Under the pieces are notes generated by a model that saw only the letters and a list, made by a program, of their open reading frames with translations, was not told the origin of the DNA and ran no database searches. A DNA stretch of 64,000 nt, taken from assembly GCF_945957345.1 (NCBI RefSeq), contig NZ_CAMFKW010000022.1, positions 16,126-80,125 on the forward strand, read 5' to 3'. Both the position numbers and the translations under genes were made by a program. This document shows, piece by piece, positions 47,242 through 56,110 of the stretch. Numbering within the stretch: position 1 is the first letter of the stretch; the number at the start of each line of letters is the position of its first letter. This stretch comes from an uncultured Allobosea sp. (GTDB lineage Bacteria > Pseudomonadota > Alphaproteobacteria > Rhizobiales > Beijerinckiaceae).

Positions 47242-48216
47242 TCAGAGCGTCAGCACGATCTTGCCCTTGGCCTTGCGGTCGGCGATCAGCGCATAGGCCT
47301 CGGTCCAGCGTTCGAGCGGGATCGTGGCATGGACATGGGCGCGGATATGGCCACCCGCCGCCCAGTCCAGCAGGCGCTCCATGTTGCGGCGATGGCCGGC
47401 CGGGTCGCGCTTCACGAAATCGCCCCAGAACACGCCGCGCAGGTCGCAGCCCTTGAGTAGGAGCAGGTTGAGCGGAATCTTCGGGATATCGCCGCCGGCG
47501 AATCCAACAACGAGATAGCGCCCTTCCCAGGCCATCGAACGCAGGGCCGGCTCGGCCAGTTCGCCGCCGACGGTGTCGTAGAGCACGTCGACGCCGCGGC
47601 CTTCGGTCAGCTTCTTCAGTTCGGCGCGGATATCGTCGCGGGCATAGTCGATCTCCTCTTGCGCGCCATGCTCGCGGGCGAGCGACAGCTTGTCGGCCGA
47701 GGAGGCGCAGGCGATGACATGGGCGCCGAGCAGAGCGCCGATCTCGACGGCGGCAAGTCCTGCCCCGCCGGAGGCTCCAAGAATGGCCAGCCGTTCGCCG
47801 GCTTTCAATCCCGCGCGCTGGATCAGCCCGTGCATGGCGGTGCCATAGGTCACGAAGAGGCCGGCCGCCTGCGCATCGTCAAGTCGGTCGGGGATACGGA
47901 TGATCTGATCGACGGAAACGGTGACCTTCTCGCGGGCGGCGCCATAACCCAGCCAGGCTGCGACGCGCTCGCCGATCTGCCAGCCGGTCACGCCCTCGCC
48001 GATGGCGGCGATGGTGCCGGCGCATTCGGCCGAGGGCGAGAAAGGGAAGGCCGGCTTGGTCTGGTAGCGGCCCTGGATGATCAGCGTGTCGAAGAAATTG
48101 AGGGCGGCGGCTTTCACCGCAACGGCAACCTCGCCGGGGCCGGGTTCCGGATCGGGCAGATCGCGAATCGCCAGTTCCTTGGCAGGGCCGTGATGGTCGC
48201 AGAGCAGGGCCTTCAT
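47242..48216 (-). CDS. NADPH:quinone oxidoreductase, zinc-independent MDR
   Basis: Medium-chain reductase of 324 residues. The Rossmann motif ASGGAGLAAVEIGALLGAHV is near residue 152, and VLYDTVGGELAEPAL is in the cofactor domain. No zinc ligands are seen, consistent with the quinone reductase subgroup of Qor. Start at 48216; codons upstream to 48297 are poorly like the family. Electron-acceptor unknown. Confidence 0.9.
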   Translation of the reverse strand: MKALLCDHHGPAKELAIRDLPDPEPGPGEVAVAVKAAALNFFDTLIIQGRYQTKPAFPFSPSAECAGTIAAIGEGVTGWQIGERVAAWLGYGAAREKVTVSVDQIIRIPDRLDDAQAAGLFVTYGTAMHGLIQRAGLKAGERLAILGASGGAGLAAVEIGALLGAHVIACASSADKLSLAREHGAQEEIDYARDDIRAELKKLTEGRGVDVLYDTVGGELAEPALRSMAWEGRYLVVGFAGGDIPKIPLNLLLLKGCDLRGVFWGDFVKRDPAGHRRNMERLLDWAAGGHIRAHVHATIPLERWTEAYALIADRKAKGKIVLTL

Positions 48217-48400
48217 TATCGATCCGCCTTCGTCGTCAGCGATTCCGATTCTGGCATGCCCGGAGAGGGCACGGAACCGCCCTGCCATCATTCGCATTTT
48301 CGCCAGGATCGTGACACTCTATGCCGCCATCCCGCGTGAGCGCGCCTGATCAACAGGTGGTAAACGCGGTGTTAAGATTTTTAGTGACTGATGGCGGTCC

Positions 48401-49006
48401 ATGATCAGCTCGTTCCTCCCCACCCGCGACGCCGCTCTTTCCCGCTTCGCCGTTGCGCTCGGCCTCGTTGCCGGCGTTTTCGGCGTGACCATGCTGCCGG
48501 CCGAGGCGGCTCCCGCCAAGCCGAAGCCCGCCGCGGCAACTGCCGCCGCTGCAAGCCCCGGACAGGGCCAGGCCATGCTGCTGGAGAGCGCCGGCAAATG
48601 GCAGGCCTTCTCCTCGCAGCAGGGCCGCTCCAAGGTCTGCTACGCGCTGTCCAAGGCCGAGACCCGCATCCCGGCCAATCTCAAGGATGTCGAAGGCCTG
48701 CTCTTCGTCTCCAGCCGGCCGGGCGAGGGCGTGCGCAACGAGATCAGCTTCGTGATGAATTTCGACCTCAAGGAAGGGGTCGAGCATCAGGCGATCATCG
48801 GCAACGAGCGCTTCGCGCTGGTCGCCAAGGGCCAGAACATGTGGCTCAAGAACCCGGCCGAGGAGCCGCGCATGCTCGACGCGCTGCGCCGCGGCTCCGG
48901 GCTCGAGGTCAAGGGCACCTCCAAGCGCGGCAACCCGACCAGCGACAAGTACTCGCTCGCCGGCATCAGCCAGATCGTGAAGCGGGCCGAGGACGCCTGC
49001 AAGTAA
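48401..49006 (+). CDS. IalB-like (invasion-associated locus B family) secreted protein
   Basis: A 201-residue protein with a signal sequence (to about residue 36, ending PAEA) and an alanine/proline-rich stretch, then the IalB fold with WQAFSSQQGRSKVCYALSK, VSSRPGEGVRNEIS and MLDALRRGSGLEVKGTSKRG, ending in DACK. Members include Bartonella IalB, but the family is widespread among non-pathogenic Rhizobiales and the role is unclear. Cysteines at both ends may form a disulfide. Confidence 0.85.
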   Translation: MISSFLPTRDAALSRFAVALGLVAGVFGVTMLPAEAAPAKPKPAAATAAAASPGQGQAMLLESAGKWQAFSSQQGRSKVCYALSKAETRIPANLKDVEGLLFVSSRPGEGVRNEISFVMNFDLKEGVEHQAIIGNERFALVAKGQNMWLKNPAEEPRMLDALRRGSGLEVKGTSKRGNPTSDKYSLAGISQIVKRAEDACK

Positions 49007-49019
49007 GGCGTCTCGGGCG

Positions 49020-49442
49020 ATGGCTTCGGACGCGCCCGCATCGGAACGGCGGCTGAAAGGCCGCTGCTATTGCGGGCAGTCGCGTTTCGAGGTCGCGGAT
49101 GCCTTCCGCTACGCTGCCAATTGCCATTGCTCGCAGTGCCGCCGTACGACGGGATCGGCCTTCAAGCCCTTCGCCGGGATCGAGCGCGCGAAGCTCGCGG
49201 TCACCGCGGGCGCGGATGCCCTGCTGATCGTCGGCGAGCCCGATACGCACGATGCGCATTGTGGACGCTGCGGCTCGCTGTTGTTCTCGGTGGTTCGCGA
49301 CGGGGCTTATGTCCATGTCGCGATGGGGACGCTGGAGGACGCGCCGGGCATCCGCCCGACCCATCACATCTTCGTCGGCTCGAAAGCGCCTTGGTACGAG
49401 ATCACCGATGATCTCCCGCAATTCGAGGGGCATGCGTCCTAG
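49020..49442 (+). CDS. GFA family (glutathione-dependent formaldehyde-activating-like) protein
   Basis: A 140-residue protein with the zinc-binding CYCGQSRF, NCHCSQCRRTTGS and HCGRCGSLLF blocks. The prototype GFA was reported to speed S-hydroxymethylglutathione formation, but most members are uncharacterised. Alone on the plus strand between the ialB-like gene and rlmN. Confidence 0.9.
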   Translation: MASDAPASERRLKGRCYCGQSRFEVADAFRYAANCHCSQCRRTTGSAFKPFAGIERAKLAVTAGADALLIVGEPDTHDAHCGRCGSLLFSVVRDGAYVHVAMGTLEDAPGIRPTHHIFVGSKAPWYEITDDLPQFEGHAS

Positions 49443-49544
49443 TCGGATATCGCCTTCGAATCGCGCAATTTCCGATTTTCGGCGATTTGTGCTAGGGAGC
49501 GGCGAAATCCCGCGCCTTCCCCGATGGGCGACGACAGAGCTCCG

Positions 49545-50771
49545 ATGACCGCATCCGTTCCCGCTACCGCCGCTCCGGCGGCCGAACCCGTTTTGCGACG
49601 CCCCTCGCTGGTCGGGCGCACCCGCGCCGGTTTGACCGAGGCGCTGGCCGAGATCGGCGTGCCCGAGAAGGAGCGGCGCATGCGCGTCGGCCAGCTCTGG
49701 AACTGGATCTACCATTACGGCGTGCGCGACTTCGACGCGATGACGACGATCGGCAAGGGGCTGCGCGGGCAGCTCGCCGAACATTTCTCGCTTGACCTGC
49801 CGGCGGTGACGGCCGAGCAGGTCTCGACCGACGGCACCCGCAAATGGCTGATGCGCATGCCCTCGACCGGCCCGCATGATCGCGGCGCCGAGATCGAATG
49901 CGTCTATATCCCCGAGGTCGACCGCGGCACGCTCTGCGTCTCCAGCCAGGTCGGCTGCACGCTGACCTGCACCTTCTGCCATACCGGCACGCAGCGCCTG
50001 GTGCGCAACCTCAAGACCGAGGAGATCGTCGCCCAGGTCATGGTGGCGCGCGACCGGCTCGGCGATTTCCCGAATCGCCAGCCGCCGGAAGGCGCCTTCG
50101 TGCCGAATGACGGCGGGCGCTTCGTCTCGAACATCGTCTTCATGGGCATGGGCGAGCCGCTCTACAATTTCGACGGCGTGCGCGACGCGATCGGCGTTAT
50201 CACCGACGACCAGGGCCTGTCGCTCGGACGCCGGCGCATCACCGTCTCGACCTCGGGTGTGGTGCCGCAGATAGGCCCGCTCGGCGAGGAGATGGGCACG
50301 ATGCTTGCGATCTCGCTGCATGCGGTGCGCGACGAGCTGCGCAACGAGCTGGTGCCGCTCAACAAGAAATACCCGATCAAGGATCTGCTCGACGCCTGCC
50401 GGAACTATCCGGGCCTGTCGAACGCAAAGCGGATCACGTTTGAATACGTCATGCTCAAGGGCGTGAACGATTCCGATGCCGAGGCGCGCGAGCTCGTGCG
50501 TCTGCTCAAGGGTATCCCGGCCAAGATCAACCTGATTCCGTTCAATCCCTGGCCCGGCACGAAATACGAGTGCTCGGACTGGGATCGGATCGAGCGCTTC
50601 TCCGAGATCGTCTTCCGCGCCGGCTATGCCTCGCCGGTGCGCACGCCGCGCGGGCGCGACATCCTCGCCGCCTGCGGCCAGCTCAAGAGCGAGACGGAGA
50701 AGCTCTCCGCCCGTGCCCGGCTGATGCTGGAAGAGGCGCAGGCCGATGCTCCCGCCGTGGCGGCGGAATAA
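49545..50771 (+). CDS. rlmN: 23S rRNA / tRNA adenine-C2 methyltransferase RlmN
   Basis: Radical-SAM enzyme, 408 residues, that methylates A2503 of 23S rRNA and A37 of some tRNAs. The cluster motif [11 protein letters not shown] gives the CxxxCxxC ligands near residue 140; [12 protein letters not shown] and the C-terminal ILAACGQL carry the second catalytic cysteine. The start at 49545 is chosen; an ATG at 49524 would add seven residues. Confidence 0.96.
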   Translation: MTASVPATAAPAAEPVLRRPSLVGRTRAGLTEALAEIGVPEKERRMRVGQLWNWIYHYGVRDFDAMTTIGKGLRGQLAEHFSLDLPAVTAEQVSTDGTRKWLMRMPSTGPHDRGAEIECVYIPEVDRGTLCVSSQVGCTLTCTFCHTGTQRLVRNLKTEEIVAQVMVARDRLGDFPNRQPPEGAFVPNDGGRFVSNIVFMGMGEPLYNFDGVRDAIGVITDDQGLSLGRRRITVSTSGVVPQIGPLGEEMGTMLAISLHAVRDELRNELVPLNKKYPIKDLLDACRNYPGLSNAKRITFEYVMLKGVNDSDAEARELVRLLKGIPAKINLIPFNPWPGTKYECSDWDRIERFSEIVFRAGYASPVRTPRGRDILAACGQLKSETEKLSARARLMLEEAQADAPAVAAE

Positions 50772-50774
50772 GCC

Positions 50775-51266
50775 TTGCTGCGCTGGCTGCTGCTGATCCC
50801 GTTCGCCTGCCTCGTCGCAATGGGTGCGGGGCTGTTCTTCCTGGCCCTGGCGAGTGTTGCTTCGCCAGCGGTCGCGATGCTGATCGGCGGTGGTATCGAG
50901 CGGTTGATCGACATCCTGTTCGGGCTCGCCGAGAGCGGCGTCGATCTCGGGCCGGCCGCGCAAGCGGCTTTTGCCCTGATCGGCAAGCTCGGCATGGCCA
51001 TCATCGTCGCGCCGGTCGTGTTGGTCGCGGTCGCTTCGGATCTGTTCCGTCTGCGCAGCGGTTTGCTTCAGAGCGGTTTCACCGGCCTGTTGGCCGCGCT
51101 GCTGCCGCTCGCCATGCTTCGGCTGTCGCGGGCACCGAGCACGGCCGAGATCCAGATCATCTCCGGTCTCTTCCTGGTCGGTGCGGCGACGGGCTTCGTC
51201 TACTGGTTGATCGCCGGGCGCGGAGCCGGCGGCGAGAGACCCGCCGCCGATCCTGCGTCGCGCTGA
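50775..51266 (+). CDS. Hypothetical membrane protein
   Basis: A 163-residue protein with four strongly hydrophobic segments (about residues 1-28, 67-90, 97-115 and 125-150), starting at TTG 3 bases after rlmN. No family recognised. Probably an inner-membrane protein in the rlmN transcript. Confidence 0.7.
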   Translation: MLRWLLLIPFACLVAMGAGLFFLALASVASPAVAMLIGGGIERLIDILFGLAESGVDLGPAAQAAFALIGKLGMAIIVAPVVLVAVASDLFRLRSGLLQSGFTGLLAALLPLAMLRLSRAPSTAEIQIISGLFLVGAATGFVYWLIAGRGAGGERPAADPASR

Positions 51267-51269
51267 TCG

Positions 51270-51962
51270 TCAGAGGCCGAGCACCTTGCGCAGCTCGGCC
51301 TTGGCCGCGGTGAACTCGGCCTGGAAGTCCGGCTGCTCCATGATGCGCGCGGCGATGACCGAGCCGGCGATGCGGCCGGCCTCGATGTCCGAGCGGTAAT
51401 GGATGCCGCCGATGATGCGGTTTTCACCGTAGAACCAGGCGCGGTCCATGATCGCCACGCGCTTTTCCGGCACCATGTTCGACAGGATGATGCCCATCAG
51501 CGTGCCGACCGTGGTGTGGCCGGAGGGGTAGGCGCCGGAATTCGAGATCTTCACCACCGGCTTGACCAGCGGGCTGAGGTGGTGCGGGCGCGGGCGCTTC
51601 CACGAATCCTTGGCGGGATCGACGACGGCGCCTTCGGTGGCGACGACGCGATCGAAAAAGGCCGAGAACACCGGCAGGGCTTCGGTCTTGAAGGCCGGGC
51701 CCATGACATCGGCGAAACGCCAGACATCCTCGACCGCGTCGGCCTTGGCTGAGGCTTCCATCTCGGGCGAGCGGGTGACCTGGAGGGTCAGGACCTCGCC
51801 GAGCTCAGCCTTGGTCTGGGCCGATTCATTCGCCGGGGGCGGCTTGAGGATGGCAAGGAGGTCGACCGTCTTGGCGGTGGCGAAGGGCTTTGCGTCTTCG
51901 GCCCGCGCCGTAATGGGTGCGAAAGCGAGCAGGGTTAGAAAAGCAAGAGCGATAGTGCGCAT
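51270..51962 (-). CDS. Class A acid phosphatase, PAP2 superfamily
   Basis: Secreted phosphatase of 230 residues with a cleavable signal (to ARAED). The catalytic motifs are KDSWKRPRPH, AYPSGHTT and GENRIIGGIHYRSDIEAG, the three blocks of non-specific class A acid phosphatases such as PhoN. Convergent with the membrane-protein gene. Confidence 0.93.
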   Translation of the reverse strand: MRTIALAFLTLLAFAPITARAEDAKPFATAKTVDLLAILKPPPANESAQTKAELGEVLTLQVTRSPEMEASAKADAVEDVWRFADVMGPAFKTEALPVFSAFFDRVVATEGAVVDPAKDSWKRPRPHHLSPLVKPVVKISNSGAYPSGHTTVGTLMGIILSNMVPEKRVAIMDRAWFYGENRIIGGIHYRSDIEAGRIAGSVIAARIMEQPDFQAEFTAAKAELRKVLGL

Positions 51963-52027
51963 GGCGGTACATCCTGTTGGGCGCGCGGAGCCACGCGCCC
52001 CCAAGATGACAGCGTCATGACAGGGTA

Positions 52028-53764
52028 TCAGTCCCCGATCGCCACGCCCTCTCGCCGGCCGTCGGCACCCCCCAGAAAGCCTTCCGGCGTCTTGACGATG
52101 GCCTGCGTGCCCGAGGTCATCTCCAGCAAACGGACCTCGTGGCCCTTGGCTTCGAGAGCGGCCTTCCAGGCTTCGGCCTCCGTGCCTTTCTCCAGCTCCG
52201 TCGGGCCGTTGCGGCTGCCGAAATTGCCGAAATCGACGGCCTGTTGCGGGTCCATCTTCCAGTCGAGCAGGGCGACCAGTGTCTTGCCGACATAGCCGAT
52301 AATCTGGCTGCCGCCGGGCGAGCCGACGACGGCATAGAGCCGGCCGAAGGCATCGAAGACGAGCGTCGGCGCCATCGAGGAGCGCGGGCGCTTGCCGGGC
52401 TCGACGCGGTTGGCGACGGGTTTCCCGTCCTCTTCAGGTGCGAAGTTGAAATCGGTCAGTTCGTTGTTGAGCAGGAAGCCGCTCCTGGTCATCAGGCGCG
52501 AGCCGAATCCGTCCTCGATCGTCGTGGTCATAGCGACGGCATTGCCATCCGCATCGACGACGGAGATATGGCTGGTGCCGTTCTCGATGCCGTCCGAGGG
52601 GGCGAGCAATTGCGCGCGCTTGTTCGGGGGATCGCCGGGCTTGGCGCGGCCCATCGAGCGTTCGGGGCTAATAAGCCCGGCGCGCGAGCGGATATAATCG
52701 CGGTCGATCAAGCCACGCACGGGCACACTGATGAAGGCGGGATCGGCGAGATAAAGCGCGCGATCGGCGAAGGCGAGCCGGCCGGCCTCGCTGAACCAGT
52801 GCGCGGCCTCGGCGCCCGGCCCCATGCGGCGCAGGTCCTGGCCTTCGAGCATGCCGAGCATCTGCTGGAGCGCGACGGCGCCCGAACTCGGCGGCCCCAT
52901 GCCGCAGAGGCGCCAGATGCGATAAGCGCCACAGACCGCCTCGCGCGCCTCGACCTTGTAGGCGGCGAGATCGGCAAGCGTGATGTCCCCGGGATTGGTC
53001 GGATGGCCGGTGACGGTCGCCACGATGTCCTCGGCGACTGGCCCCTTGTAGAAGGCTTCCGAACCTTGCGCTGTCACGGCGCGCAGCGTCGCGGCGAAGG
53101 CCGGGTTCTTCAGGATGGTGCCGACCGCCTTGGGCTTGCCGTCCGCTTCGTAGAAATAGGCGGCGGCGAGCGCGTTCTTCGGCAGATCCTTTTCACCGGC
53201 GAGCAGGCCGTTCAGGCGCGGCGAGATCGCGAACCCCTCCTCCGCCAGTTTCAGCGCGGGCGCCACGACATCCGCCCAGGGCAGCTTGCCCCAGCGGCGA
53301 TGCGCCTCTTCCAGCAGTTTCAGCGTGCCGGGCAAGCCGACCGAGCGGCCGCCGACCACGGCCTCCTTGAACGGCATCGGCTTGCCGTCCTTCATGAAGC
53401 GATCGGGCTTGGCGGCGGCGGGCGCGGTCTCGCGGCCGTCCAGCGTCGTCACCTTGCGGCCGGCCTCGTCCCAATGGACGAAGAAGGCGCCGCCGCCGAT
53501 GCCGGAACTCTGCGGCTCGACGAGATTGAGGACGAGCTGGATCGCGATTGCGGCGTCCGTGGCGCTGCCGCCGGCCCGCAAAATGTCGCGGCCTGCCGTC
53601 GCGGCCAGCGGATTGGCCGCGGCGGCCATGAAGCGCTGGGCCGTTCCCAGCGTCTTGACGGTCCGCCCGGTCGCGGCCTCGGGAGCGGGCGCCTGTGGTT
53701 GGGCGATGGCGATCTGGGTGGCGAGCAGGGCTGGAGGCAGGGAGAACAGGAGGGACAGGCGCAT
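52028..53764 (-). CDS. ggt: Gamma-glutamyltransferase
   Basis: Autoprocessing periplasmic enzyme, 578 residues, cleaving gamma-glutamyl bonds in glutathione. A signal peptide precedes TAQRFMAAAANPLA. The processing threonine is in NGTSHISVVDADGN near residue 391; SGFLLNNELTDF and GSPGGSQIIGYV complete the small subunit. Start at 53764; codons further upstream are not conserved. A divergent gene, lemA, starts 124 bases beyond the ggt start. Confidence 0.95.
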   Translation of the reverse strand: MRLSLLFSLPPALLATQIAIAQPQAPAPEAATGRTVKTLGTAQRFMAAAANPLAATAGRDILRAGGSATDAAIAIQLVLNLVEPQSSGIGGGAFFVHWDEAGRKVTTLDGRETAPAAAKPDRFMKDGKPMPFKEAVVGGRSVGLPGTLKLLEEAHRRWGKLPWADVVAPALKLAEEGFAISPRLNGLLAGEKDLPKNALAAAYFYEADGKPKAVGTILKNPAFAATLRAVTAQGSEAFYKGPVAEDIVATVTGHPTNPGDITLADLAAYKVEAREAVCGAYRIWRLCGMGPPSSGAVALQQMLGMLEGQDLRRMGPGAEAAHWFSEAGRLAFADRALYLADPAFISVPVRGLIDRDYIRSRAGLISPERSMGRAKPGDPPNKRAQLLAPSDGIENGTSHISVVDADGNAVAMTTTIEDGFGSRLMTRSGFLLNNELTDFNFAPEEDGKPVANRVEPGKRPRSSMAPTLVFDAFGRLYAVVGSPGGSQIIGYVGKTLVALLDWKMDPQQAVDFGNFGSRNGPTELEKGTEAEAWKAALEAKGHEVRLLEMTSGTQAIVKTPEGFLGGADGRREGVAIGD

Positions 53765-53888
53765 GGCGAAGCTCCGGTGAGGACATGCAGGATAGGCCAT
53801 TCGCCGCGGTCTGACAGCTTGGATGGTCGGGCGCTGGCGGGTAAGGTCCGAATCGATTGTCCTGACGTTGCCAAAAGGGGTTTTCGGC

Positions 53889-54491
53889 ATGTCGTTTTTG
53901 ACCCTTCTGCGCCGACCGCTTGCCTGGTTGGTCCTCGGCATGCTCGGCGTGGTGCTTGCGGGCTGCGGCTACAACAACGTGCCGACGCTGGAAGAAAAAG
54001 CGAAAGCCGCCTGGTCCGAGGTGCAGAACCAGTATCAGCGCCGCGCCGATCTGATCCCGAATCTCGTCGAGACGGTGAAGGGCTATGCGGCGCAGGAGCG
54101 CGAGGTGCTGACCGCCGTGGTCGAGGCCCGCGCCAAGGCGAGCCAGGTCAAGGTCGACGCCTCGACCATCAACGACCCCGCGAAGTTCAAGGAATACCAG
54201 GACGCGCAGAACCAGCTCACCGGCGCGCTGGGGCGGCTGCTCGTCACCGTCGAGCGCTACCCGGAGCTGAAGTCCAACCAGAACTTCCTCGCTCTGCAGT
54301 CGCAGCTCGAAGGTACCGAGAACCGCGTCGCGGTGGCGCGACGCGACTACATCCAGGCCGTGCAGGCCTTCAACACCGAAATCCGCACCTTCCCGGGCGT
54401 GATCTGGGCGAAGCTGTTCTGGGGTGCCAAGCCGATGGAGACCTTTGCAGCGACCGCTGGGGCCGAGCGGCCGCCGGCGGTGAAGTTCTGA
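53889..54491 (+). CDS. lemA: LemA-family lipoprotein
   Basis: Membrane-anchored LemA protein, 200 residues. The lipobox LAGCG is at about residue 22-26. The domain is helical, with YNNVPTLEEKAKAAWSEVQN, RRADLIPNLVETVKGYAAQE and FLALQSQLEGTENRVAVARRD diagnostic. Function is unclear; LemA genes commonly sit with TPM-domain genes, as here. Start at 53889; the frame open from 53823 is not needed. Confidence 0.93.
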   Translation: MSFLTLLRRPLAWLVLGMLGVVLAGCGYNNVPTLEEKAKAAWSEVQNQYQRRADLIPNLVETVKGYAAQEREVLTAVVEARAKASQVKVDASTINDPAKFKEYQDAQNQLTGALGRLLVTVERYPELKSNQNFLALQSQLEGTENRVAVARRDYIQAVQAFNTEIRTFPGVIWAKLFWGAKPMETFAATAGAERPPAVKF

Positions 54492-54543
54492 GGCGATTTG
54501 CGAGTAAGCAGTGTGACGTCCTTGCCGAAAGAGACGCGGGGAA

Positions 54544-54578
54544 CTCCTCTCCCGAGTGGGAGAGGAGCAGGGGTGAGG
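54544..54578. repeat. Palindromic repeat copy 1 (REP-type, plus orientation)
   Basis: Perfect 10-bp stem CTCCTCTCCC/GGGAGAGGAG (54544-54553/54558-54567), loop GAGT, followed by CAGGGGTGAGG. Inverted relative to copy 2 at 54657-54690. A dispersed proteobacterial form, CTCTCCC-GGGAGAGG with GGGGTGAGG tail, as I recall. Confidence 0.75.
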
Positions 54579-54635
54579 GCAGGGCGGGAAACGCCGTGGC
54601 CGAACACTTGGCGCCGCCGGCGGCATGACGCCTCA

Positions 54636-55487
54636 TTGGTCCAGTGGCCTACACCTCACCCCTACCCCTCTCCTTACAGGAGAGGGGTTCTGCGTCGCGT
54701 TTCCGCGCTCCTGCTTTTCCTCCTCTGCGCGCTCCCGGTACTAGCCGCCGAGCCGACCTATCCCGCGCTCACCGGCCGGGTGGTCGACGGCGCCAATCTG
54801 CTTGCGCCGGATGTCCGGCAGCGGATCGCAGACAAGCTCAAGGCGCATGAGGACAAGACCTCCGACCAGGTCGTCGTCGCGAGCGTGCCTTCGCTGCAGG
54901 ATGTGACGATCGAGGATTTCGCCAACGGGCTCTTCCGACACTGGAAGCTGGGGGAGAAGGCGAAGAATAACGGCGCGCTGCTGATCGTCGCGCCGAAGGA
55001 GCGCAAGGTCCGCATCGAGGTTGGTTACGGCCTGGAAGGCGCGCTGACCGATGCGCTTTCCAAGGTCATCATCACCACGGCGATCGCGCCCAAGTTCAAG
55101 ACCGGCGATTTCGCCGGAGGGATCGAGGCCGGTGTCGACGCCATCCTGACCATCCTCGCGGGGGATGCAGAGGAATGGCAGCGCAAGGCCGAGGTGCGCT
55201 CCGACGAGAGCACCCTGGGCGAGGATATCGCGGTGATCATCGCGATGATCTTCATCTTCCTGTTCATCGTCGCCTTCCTGCGAGGCCTGAGCCAGCAGGG
55301 CGGCGTTCGCCGGCATCGCCTGCGCAATGGCCAATGGGTGACGCTGCCGCAGAGCTCCGGCTGGAGCACTGGTTCGGGTTCCAGTTCCGGCTGGAGCGGC
55401 GGCGGAGGCGGCTGGAGCTCGGGCGGCGGTGGATTTTCTGGCGGCGGCGGCTCATCCGGCGGCGGCGGGGCTTCGGGAGACTGGTGA
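54636..55487 (+). CDS. TPM-domain protein (YgcG-like), glycine-rich tail
   Basis: About 283 residues if TTG at 54636 is used; the start is uncertain. A signal-like segment (VSALLLFLLCALPVLAAEPT) precedes the TPM domain (RVVDGANLLAPDVRQRIADKL, NGALLIVAPKERKVRIEVGYG), one span around residue 200, and a Gly/Ser tail. No ATG or good GTG lies in frame next to the signal; the expected initiation region is occupied by palindromic copy 2. TPM domains have phosphatase activity in plants, but bacterial YgcG is unknown. Ends in the ATG of the next gene. Confidence 0.8.
   Translation: MVQWPTPHPYPSPYRRGVLRRVSALLLFLLCALPVLAAEPTYPALTGRVVDGANLLAPDVRQRIADKLKAHEDKTSDQVVVASVPSLQDVTIEDFANGLFRHWKLGEKAKNNGALLIVAPKERKVRIEVGYGLEGALTDALSKVIITTAIAPKFKTGDFAGGIEAGVDAILTILAGDAEEWQRKAEVRSDESTLGEDIAVIIAMIFIFLFIVAFLRGLSQQGGVRRHRLRNGQWVTLPQSSGWSTGSGSSSGWSGGGGGWSSGGGGFSGGGGSSGGGGASGDW
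54657..54690. repeat. Palindromic repeat copy 2 (inverted)
   Basis: CACCCCTACCCCTCTCCT/AGGAGAGGGG: perfect 10-bp stem CCCCTCTCCT/AGGAGAGGGG (54665-54674/54678-54687), loop TAC. Inverse copy of 54544-54578. It lies within the start region of the TPM gene. Confidence 0.75.
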
Positions 55488-56092
55488 TGGACGCAGCCGA
55501 CAGGGACGCGATCGCGGAGGCCGTGCGCCGGGCCGAGCTGCAGACCGCTGGCGAGATCGTCGTGGTGATCGACCGTGCGGCGTCGAGCTATCGCAATATC
55601 CCGGTAATGCTGGCATTGACGCTCGCGCTGTTCGCGCCCTGGCCACTTCTGTCGCTGACGACGATCAGCGCGCAGCGCATCTTCCTGATCCAGCTTCTCT
55701 TCGCCGCCGGTCTGTTGGCGGCCTTGCTCTGGTATGGCCGTGGCGGGCGCTTCGTGCCCGGTTTCGTCAAGCGCCGGCGCGCGCATGACGTGGCCTTGCG
55801 CGAATTCACGGCGCGCGGGCTGACCCGAACGAAAGGGCGCACCGGCGTGCTGCTCTATATCGCGCTGCAGGAGCGCTACGCGGAGATCCTCGCCGATACC
55901 GGGATCGACGGGCTGGTCGAGAAGGATACCTGGCGCGGCATCATCGAGCCGCTACTCGCCGCTGCGCGGGAGGATCGCCTGACCGAAGGCCTGATCGCCG
56001 CGGTCGGTTCGGTAGGCACGGTGCTGGGGCGGCATGTGCCACCCGTGCCCGGCGATGTCGACGAGCTCTCGAACAAGGTGATCCTGCTGTAG
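55487..56092 (+). CDS. TPM-domain membrane protein
   Basis: A 201-residue protein with a TPM-like N-terminus (EAVRRAELQTAGEIVVVIDRAA), two hydrophobic spans (about residues 40-85), and a cytoplasmic part with GRTGVLLYIALQERYAEILADTGI. ATG overlaps the previous stop by one base. With LemA and the preceding TPM protein it forms a three-gene unit; a membrane complex is plausible, not shown. Confidence 0.85.
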   Translation: MDAADRDAIAEAVRRAELQTAGEIVVVIDRAASSYRNIPVMLALTLALFAPWPLLSLTTISAQRIFLIQLLFAAGLLAALLWYGRGGRFVPGFVKRRRAHDVALREFTARGLTRTKGRTGVLLYIALQERYAEILADTGIDGLVEKDTWRGIIEPLLAAAREDRLTEGLIAAVGSVGTVLGRHVPPVPGDVDELSNKVILL

Positions 56093-56110
56093 GCCGCAGC
56101 GCGGGGAAGC

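Noticed and set aside
48363..48377. TAAA-N7-TTAA element before the ialB-like gene
   Set aside because: One base off the CtrA pattern; such near-matches are too frequent to support a site.
48966..50963. 665-residue minus-strand open frame opposite rlmN and GFA
   Set aside because: Shadow; the RlmN motifs on the other strand settle it.
52139..54628. 829-residue plus-strand open frame through ggt and lemA
   Set aside because: Shadow of ggt; runs in a different frame through lemA.
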